Assembly (NCBI GenBank): GCA_034509495.1
Contig: CM067515.1
Coordinates: 12,356,882-12,420,881 of the forward strand
Source: Acestrorhynchus altus
Lineage: Eukaryota; Chordata; Actinopteri; Characiformes; Acestrorhynchidae
Reading direction: 5' to 3'
DNA: 64,000 bases
The notes under the pieces: model-generated
Told to the model about the DNA's origin: nothing
The model's database searches: none
What the model saw: the letters and a program-made list of their open reading frames with translations, nothing else
Program-made: the position numbers and the translations under genes
Part shown: positions 57,525-64,000 of the stretch, in pieces
Numbering within the stretch: the stretch's first letter is position 1
Layout of the letters: each line of letters starts with the position of its first letter

Positions 57525-60500
57525 CTAGTAATAACTAGTTTTAAATACACTCACAAGGACAAGATACACAACTCTGTGAAGGGTTTTTGATTTACAATGC
57601 AAATAATCTGACTGAAGTTGTTTGTAGCAAGCTAGTCTGTGCTGATTGACATGCTGTTCTTACTTCGATTTGCATCAGACTCATTTCCATGTGCAGGGTG
57701 CGCTTCATCACAAAATGTGGTGTCTTCTGATGTCTGCTCAAATGCCTGCACAGAAATGCAGCTTCAAAGCATTTCAGATAAATGGACTCGAGATATGCTA
57801 AGTGTTGGTAGGATAAGGCTGGCACATCTAATGAAGTGCTCATTATATGTAAACTATCTTGCTGGTGCAAAAAAAGTCCATCCCTAAGCATGATGACGGG
57901 TACTTCAGAAAACTCATGTATGGTGTGTGTGTGTGTGTGTGTCTGTGTGTGTTCCAGGTTGTTTGGGCATACAGGGGCATGCAGTGCATGTGGTCAGTCC
58001 ATTCCTGCCAGTGAGATGGTGATGAGGGCGCAGGGCAATGTCTACCACCTCAAGGTTAGTGGCTAATCTGCTTGAAAGCTTTACATCAGAAAACTGTTTT
58101 CGTCAACATCAAAGCAAAATGTCTGCCGAGCGTCATCATAGTGTGGACAGAGCCCTAACAAATGCTCATTAGTTAAAGGAGTGGGTTGATAAGTCCAGTG
58201 AATCAGTTTTACACAGTCTACACACTAACCCCAGATGTGGTGGATTAGCCAAGGCGTGTTTGGTGACGGAAGTTTCATTAGGAACGTAAGTAATTAGGCT
58301 TGTGGTTGTTAACCAAGTTATGGAACCAGAGCAATGCAAAATTTTTGGGTCGAGGAGTGTAAAAATGACCTGAAAAGAAACGTTTGCCATTTATGTATGT
58401 TTGAGGAAGGTTACATTTTTATGCTACTCTATCACTTTCCAAAAAAAAACGTATTATTATTACTGTTTTAGTAATTATTATTACTAGCACTGGTACTAAT
58501 AGTAGTAGCAGCAGCAGTAGCCGCATTAGTGGTAGTGGTGGAACTACAACCACACTTTACCTGAAATCCATGTTTGTTTAGTTGATTGAACTTCATCTTG
58601 CACTTTAGTCAGGAAGTGTCTAAACATGATTACCTGCCATGGTGGCAGCAATACAGCCACAACTTTGATTGTCAAATATATGAACACAAACATGGGATTC
58701 AAAGTACCAGTACCATGTCATTTTTAAGGGACGTTCTAAAATGTTCAGGTTATTTACAACGTATATTAATAGTAGTAGGACTGTAGTAGTACTGCAGTGC
58801 TACCTGAAAGTTTAATAAAGCATTTATATAGAATCTAGGAATTCTGGCTAAAAAAAGTTGTAAAAAAGTAGGTGTTATTCATCTCGATATTGGAAGCCTT
58901 GGAAGACTAAATGGATCAGCTTTAACTTTCAATCACTCAAGCTGACTCGGGTATACTAATACTTATGGAGACCTGGCTGTGTAAGCAATCGTGTGGCCTT
59001 AAATAATTTATGCTCCTTAGGATAGACAGAGAATCAAGGGGAGGTGGAGTAGCTTTCGACATGAGAGAAAATGTACAAACTGCATTACTAGCTGCAGTCT
59101 CCAAAGAAAAGTCTTAATTCCTAGCCCTCAAAGTATCCATCTGGTAAATACAGGCTGCCCTCTGCTCGGTCTTCTGCAGTTCATGATATAGCTGCTCTTT
59201 TATCACAATATAGCACTTCTGAAATGCTGCTCCTAGGAGATTTTAATCTCAACTGGTTTTGTAATTCATCTGAGTACTTGAAAGAAGTATGTGGCAATCT
59301 TACCCTAACAATTAATCGGTGACTCAACACGTCCAAATCTAAAAGACCCCAACAAATCAACCCTTATAGACTTCATTCCATCCAATAAAATGGACAGAAT
59401 TACTGCCTCAGGAGCCTTTGAACTTGGTATTAGTGACCACTGATGCATTAGAAACAGTTATAAGAAAAAAGGCTCCAGGATGGTGTTTGGACGAAATAAA
59501 AAATATATGAATGAACGGGCTTTTATTTTTCACTTGGCAATGGCAGTGAAATTCCCCTTACACTAGATATTCCAAATGTTGGCCTTGGTACTGGACCATT
59601 TCAGAAAATCATTTCTTATGGTGGTAAACGAACATGCTTTTTTACAGTGATTGGCAAAAGTTTTTAGGATTAGCAGATCATTAGAAGGTGAATTTATTGT
59701 TTTCAATGGGAGCAAATCTGGTGTGAGTGCATGTTTTATGTCTTTAATTTGAGCATTTACGTTTGTACTTCCAATCCATAGTCAGATAGACATGTACAAA
59801 TGGAGGAAACTCAAGACCATTATTACCCTCCCCAGGAGTGCTTGTCCAACAAAGATCACGCCAATAGGAAATGATGTAATAGTCTGTGTGGTCACAAAAG
59901 GAACCCAAGATAACTTCTAGGGATGTGACGGAGCTGAAGAAATTCTGCATCTGTCGTATTCAAATTTTTTAGCTACAAATCCGTCGAATGCGAATGCGGT
60001 TTTGCTAAACACGGGGCCAAGAACACCCGATAAACCCCGATAAGCCCATTTGTGCATGTATTTTTGTATTTTTTCAACACAAATACATGATGCTTAAACA
60101 GGCCATCAGCTACAGCTAGTCACGGACTCACGGTGTACTGTAAACAATTCATCATGCTGTTTAAATGACACTGAATCATAAAATTATCAGTCATTTATTT
60201 TCATGTAATTAACTAATTATGCTTTCTTACACAAAGAAGACATATATCGACTAGTTGTTTAGAACTGTTTGTGTTTACTACACTGTTTTACACTTGTTTT
60301 CTTTCCACATTCGACCATTTTCATGATTTATTTATTTTAAGCGGAAGTATAAACTAAGCAACATTCACCATTAAATTCAGTTTTCTGATCCTGCCTTTTG
60401 TCTCGTCCTGTGTTTATTCTGCCGGTTTTTGATCTTCGCCTGTTTTTCGACTGCGTCTCTGGTTTGTCGTCGCTCTGTCCGGTCCTGACGGTATGAACGG

Positions 60501-63500
60501 TTCTGTTTTATATACCAGCGGTGATTTCAAATCCGCATTCGATGAAAATTGGCCCTAAAACATCCGTCGAATTAGAATTTGCTAAACATCGTCGCAGTTT
60601 GAATGTCATCGAATTCGATTTCAACTTCGTAACATCCCTAATAATTTCTAAGCAACTAAAGGCCTTTCTCACATTGGCTACTGCTAGTGTTCATGACTTT
60701 TTTAGGAGAAAAACACTGGTGTGAATGGCAGGGTTCCAAGAAGAAACCTGCTGTTCTCCAAAAAGAACATTGGTGCCCATGTGCAGTTTGCTAAAGATCA
60801 CATAAAACAGTGGCAACTCTTATGTTGTCTATGTGGAGGAATTGGCTAAAATTCCTCCAAGTCGATGTGCGGGAGTAATTGACAATTGTGGGACATGATT
60901 GTGCAGTTACTGCTACACAAAGGGATCACGCCATATTGGTTCACATACTTTTGCCATTAGATATGCAATATTGTGGAACACTGTTGTCTTTTAATATTAT
61001 TGGTGGTGAACTCTGGTCATCTTGCTTTTGGGGACAGCAGTGTTTCTAGAGGCTTCAGCAGATGAATTTGCAAAGATACTGATGACAGTGGTGATGATGA
61101 TGATGATGATAGTGCAGTAGTTGCACATTCTGTGGGTCATTGTTAGATGGTCACTAACTCACAAGAGTTAACTCTCCCAAATCTAGGTCAGCCAGGTTCC
61201 CACCCATCACCGGAACTAAAACTAACACCAAAGATGTCTCTGCTGATTAGACTACACTGGACGAAAGAGAATTCTGTGAATTTGTTATGATTAATTCTAG
61301 AGTAAATGTGTTGAAGAAACTCCACCCAAATTTGTTTTCCAGAAGGAACTTCATAATCCCTTCTCTGCTTTATAGCTGGTGCTTCTACGGAAGTGAGAAC
61401 CTTTACGGGCACCTATAATGGAAAACTGAATCTTCCTCACAAACGTGAAGTTCGAACTTCAGTTCATACAATCTTTATATGGAAATTAAATTATAAAATC
61501 TGCTTGTTTGGAAATCACTGGTTCTCTGAAATCACAAGAATAAACAGTTTATTTGCACATCTCCGCTTACTTAGTTTTGAAAATGGACCGTATTGATCGT
61601 ATATGGACAACATTAACAGTGTCATAGGAATTTTCCATGATCTATGTGAAACGTAACACAACAAAGGGTTCATGTCACTGTTTTTCTGATGTCAAAACAA
61701 TACATTTTACATATCTCTGCCTGTTCAGCCTGCCATAGATTACCCCCACCCTCAGTGCTCTGAATTAGGTGCTGTACAGCAGAGCCAATCAGAACTCATT
61801 TGTCTTATATCCAGAGTAAAAGTGCAGAAACATAAAAAAAAAACAAGTTTAAATTCTAAGAGACAAAGAAAGAGAAAGTTTCTGTAAAAATGAATTTTGA
61901 CTGTCCATTCATACCACTTCAAGTTCCAAAAACAGTCATGTGAAGTATAAGAAATGTAAGTTGTGGGCACTTTAATGACTGGACGTTTCACTATTAAATA
62001 CGTTGTATTTCAAGAATTGGCCCAGTCTTCAATAAGCGATTAATGTTTCCAGTGTTTTGATTGTAGCATAAACATTTGTGTTTAATCTCAAGAAATAAAT
62101 AATGCCAATCTAAAACTGCAAACGCTGATTTTATGTTTGTTTATTAGTCTGTCCCTTCATAAGAACATTGTTCATTAATACTTCTAGTGAAGTGCTCTTT
62201 GAATAAAGATTGTCAAAGCAGTCAGTGCTGTGCTGATTCCCCTCTTTCTCTTCCTGCTCCAGTGTTTCTCCTGCGCAACATGCCGAAACCGGTTGGTCCC
62301 TGGCGACCGCTTCCACTATGTTAATGGAACTATCTTCTGTGAGCACGATCGGCCGGGATCCACGCTGCTCAGTTCTCACCTGCAAGGCAATCCTGTGCTG
62401 CCTGACCAAAAAGTGAGCACATCACTGCACTGTACCTTCCGCTTTTTGTGGTGCTTTTTTTTTTTTTTATTATTATGAAACAGTGAAAGTTTTGGTTTGA
62501 TCATCTGGCAGTGGATTATTAAAATCATCCAACATTGTGGATGTTATGACTAATATGTGAGTTTGGTAATAATCATAGCTAGTTCAAATATCACTTTCAT
62601 ACACAGCCCATACAAAAAATACCAGAGAAGGCAATATCTTCTCTTTTTAAATGGAAATAAATAGAAATGGAAACTTTTTAAATGGAAATTAATGTAAAAA
62701 AAGATTCCCAAAGTAATTTTGGAGCTTTTCTGTTGATCCATTTTCCTTGAAATACATGTACATGTGTGGCGTTTAGCAGACGCCCTTTTCCAGAGACACT
62801 TACAAAAGTGCTTTGCTGTTCACTCAGAAAATATCCTTAGCTAGTAGAAGAACCTAGAGTCCAGAGATTTCTCACACTTAGATCCTGTCAAAAAACAAAT
62901 GTCAGACTGGGGGCTAATAAGATTCAGTATAATTCTTTACTCCTGAAACAGATGGGTCTTCAGTCTGCGTTTGAACACAGTGAGGCAGCTGTTCAGACCC
63001 CCAGGGGAAGTTCATTCCACCATTTTGGAGCCAGAACAGAAAGAGTCTGGATGCATGTTTTCCTTGCGTTTTGAGGGATGGTGGGCTGTACTTGAAGTTC
63101 GAAGGGCTCTTGGTACAGCTTGAGTTTTGACCACTGACATAATGTAAATAATGAAATATTGACCTCATGTAAAGAATGCAAACGTTTTAGCACCCCTGGT
63201 AAAAGTGCTTTTTTTTTTTTTTTTTTTTTCTCTCTTTTATTTTCTTAAACGAGTGAGTGAATAAATAATACATTAGCACATTGGCTATGTTTTAATGCAT
63301 AGTTACTGTTTGTAATCTAACATTTGCAGAAACGTGCAATATTCCTATGCTGCTGAGAAAGTGCTGCTTGCTTTTTGTAGACCATTTGCTGTTAACTAGG
63401 CTCAGCTTATATTATTTAAACATTAATATGTATTAATTTATATTTTATATTTTTAATATTATTTTTAATTTATCTTTCATACACACATATAAAATTATAA

Positions 63501-63677
63501 AGGGAAATGTCACATATATGAGACGAAGTTCAATCACTGCCCTCAGAATGATGCGTAGACTTGTAATCTTGTGCCGTTTGAAATGGTGCTTGCCTGTAGT
63601 ATTCTGTTATGTTTCTCTGGTGAATAAACATGTTCTAATGTTTCTTCTCTATCTTCTTGTCTCGGCAGGTTTGCTGA
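56235..63677 (+). CDS. lmo4: LIM domain only 4 (LMO4), complete coding sequence
   Basis: Exons 56235-56449, 57958-58054, 62263-62412 and 63669-63677 join in phase to 156 residues (human LMO4: 165). Two LIM domains follow a short variable N-terminus. LIM1 ligands are C16, C19, H37, C40 and C43, C46, C66, D69; LIM2 ligands are C80, C83, H102, C105 and C108, C111, C130, D133. Segments CLKCSCCQAQLG, GACSACGQSIPASE and RNRLVPGDRFHY are essentially LMO4. The end LPDQKVC is conserved, its last two residues coming from a nine-base coding segment. LMO4 is a nuclear adaptor that binds LDB1 and other regulators and has no DNA-binding domain; it acts in neural, inner-ear and epithelial development. Teleosts have two copies; which one this is cannot be told. 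Confidence 0.97.
57392..57521. repeat. (GT)n microsatellite in lmo4 intron 2
   Basis: GT run broken by two TGTTG interruptions. Confidence 0.97.
57958..58054 (+). CDS. lmo4: lmo4 coding exon 2: LIM2 first zinc finger
   Basis: Residues 72-104, LFGHTGACSACGQSIPASEM onwards to VYHLK; donor AAG|GTTAGT. The acceptor GTTCCAG follows a (GT)n tract instead of a normal pyrimidine tract. Confidence 0.96.
58880..59470 (+). mobile_element. LINE endonuclease-domain fragment
   Basis: In several frames one can read LMETWLC (58,968 on), RGGGVAF (59,038 on), MLLLGDFNLNWF (59,225 on) and STLIDFI then GISDHCI-like sequence (59,360-59,450). These are the conserved blocks of an apurinic-type endonuclease of L2/Rex1 LINEs, with frameshifts between them. 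lmo4 intron 3. Confidence 0.8.
59640..60975 (+). mobile_element. Tc1-like element interrupted by a hAT element
   Basis: Left part 59,640-59,917 (gattggcaaaagtttttagga; caaaaggaacccaagataact) continues at 60,649 with taagcaactaaaggcctttctcacattgg and gttccaagaagaaacctgctgttctcc, and ends near 60,975 (cacatacttttgccattagata). Same broad family as 7,740-8,475. Distal transposase deleted. lmo4 intron 3. Confidence 0.8.
59918..60640. mobile_element. hAT-type element nested in the Tc1 copy
   Basis: Ends TAGGGATGTGACG and, inverted, TAGGGATGTTACG; flanked by ataacttc (59,910-59,917) and ataatttc (60,641-60,648), an 8-bp duplication with one change. 723 bp, no transposase seen; sub-terminal repeats of the gtcgaatg / catccgtcgaatt type. 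Confidence 0.87.
62263..62412 (+). CDS. lmo4: lmo4 coding exon 3: LIM2 second zinc finger and C-terminal tail
   Basis: 150 nt, residues 105-154, phase 0 both ends; acceptor CCTGCTCCAG, donor CAAAAA|GTGAGC. Confidence 0.96.
62765..63190. repeat. Interspersed repeat of the gtttagcagacgc type
   Basis: Begins ggcgtttagcagacgcccttttccag, continues agatgggtcttcagtctgcg and ttcattccaccattttggagcc, a common fish repeat also found as a short copy at 28,440. lmo4 intron 4. Confidence 0.65.
63669..63677 (+). CDS. lmo4: lmo4 terminal coding segment (Val-Cys-stop)
   Basis: TCTCGGCAG|GTTTGCTGA adds V155, C156 and stop, the same last two residues as human LMO4. Without this exon, reading through the previous donor would add an unrelated tail. 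Confidence 0.88.
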   Translation, partial: VC

Positions 63678-64000
63678 AAGCCTCCCCTACTTTTCCTTCC
63701 TCCGTTCCTCCTCCTCCCTGAATGTCTCTTGAGAATCTCCGGCCTCAGAATCCTCAGCAGATCTCCTGTACATGATCTTCTATTGCTGCACTTGCTTTGA
63801 TTTTAAAGGTCAAAAGGTCCCACTTGTCCCTCTCCCTGAAGATGAACCTTGGTCCTTTTTTTTTACCCTCTGAACAGACTGAGTCTGAGGAGGGGGGGCA
63901 GTATTCCAGACCGTATGCAAGACACTCTGGTCTAATGAACCTTGTGGCACCTCATATAGACTGAAGACTTGCACTCAGAACATCTCAAAACTATTTGGCA
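63678..64000 (+). other. lmo4: lmo4 3' UTR, start
   Basis: Sequence after the stop is C/T-rich with no poly(A) signal before the window ends, so the 3' UTR continues beyond 64,000. Confidence 0.8.

Overview
This is vertebrate, almost certainly teleost, genomic DNA. It has intron-rich genes with GT/AG splice sites, very long (CA)n/(GT)n microsatellites, and a dense load of decayed Tc1/mariner, hAT, LINE and SINE copies of types typical of bony fish. It is not bacterial, and no CRISPR, phage or operon structure is present. A more exact lineage cannot be fixed from sequence alone; the repeat types suggest an otophysan fish.

Left block (1-16.6 kb): a bidirectional promoter near 6.2-6.7 kb. To the left on the minus strand runs the first coding exon of an FKBP15-like gene, whose remainder lies outside the window. 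To the right on the plus strand runs a ten-exon gene whose N-terminus I recognise as a homologue of human C9orf43. A perfect RFX X-box palindrome lies between them. FKBP15 and C9orf43 are both on human 9q32.

Middle (16.6-33 kb): a gene-poor interval of transposon remnants, microsatellites and a 5 x 48 bp minisatellite.

Right block (33-64 kb): two plus-strand genes. The first is a complete five-exon CCN1 (CYR61)-type matricellular gene with IGFBP, VWC, TSP1 and cystine-knot domains. The second is lmo4, a LIM-only transcription cofactor with a non-coding first exon under a TATA/CRE/CCAAT promoter and four coding exons; its 3' UTR runs off the window. CCN1 and LMO4 are both on human 1p22.3, so this pair is a compacted ancestral neighbourhood. 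About 11 kb of repeat-rich intergenic DNA separates them.

Mobile DNA: at least six copies of one decayed Tc1-like transposase family, about eight copies of a Tc1-type MITE, and three clear nested insertions: hAT-type elements inside Tc1 copies at 46.7 kb and 59.9 kb, both with 8-bp target duplications, and a SINE-like retroposon with a perfect 16-bp duplication inside a mariner copy at 53.2 kb. I found no undescribed multi-gene system. The most notable points are the X-box promoter, the little-studied C9orf43-like protein with a candidate PP1-docking motif, and splice sites or promoters built on or beside microsatellites.
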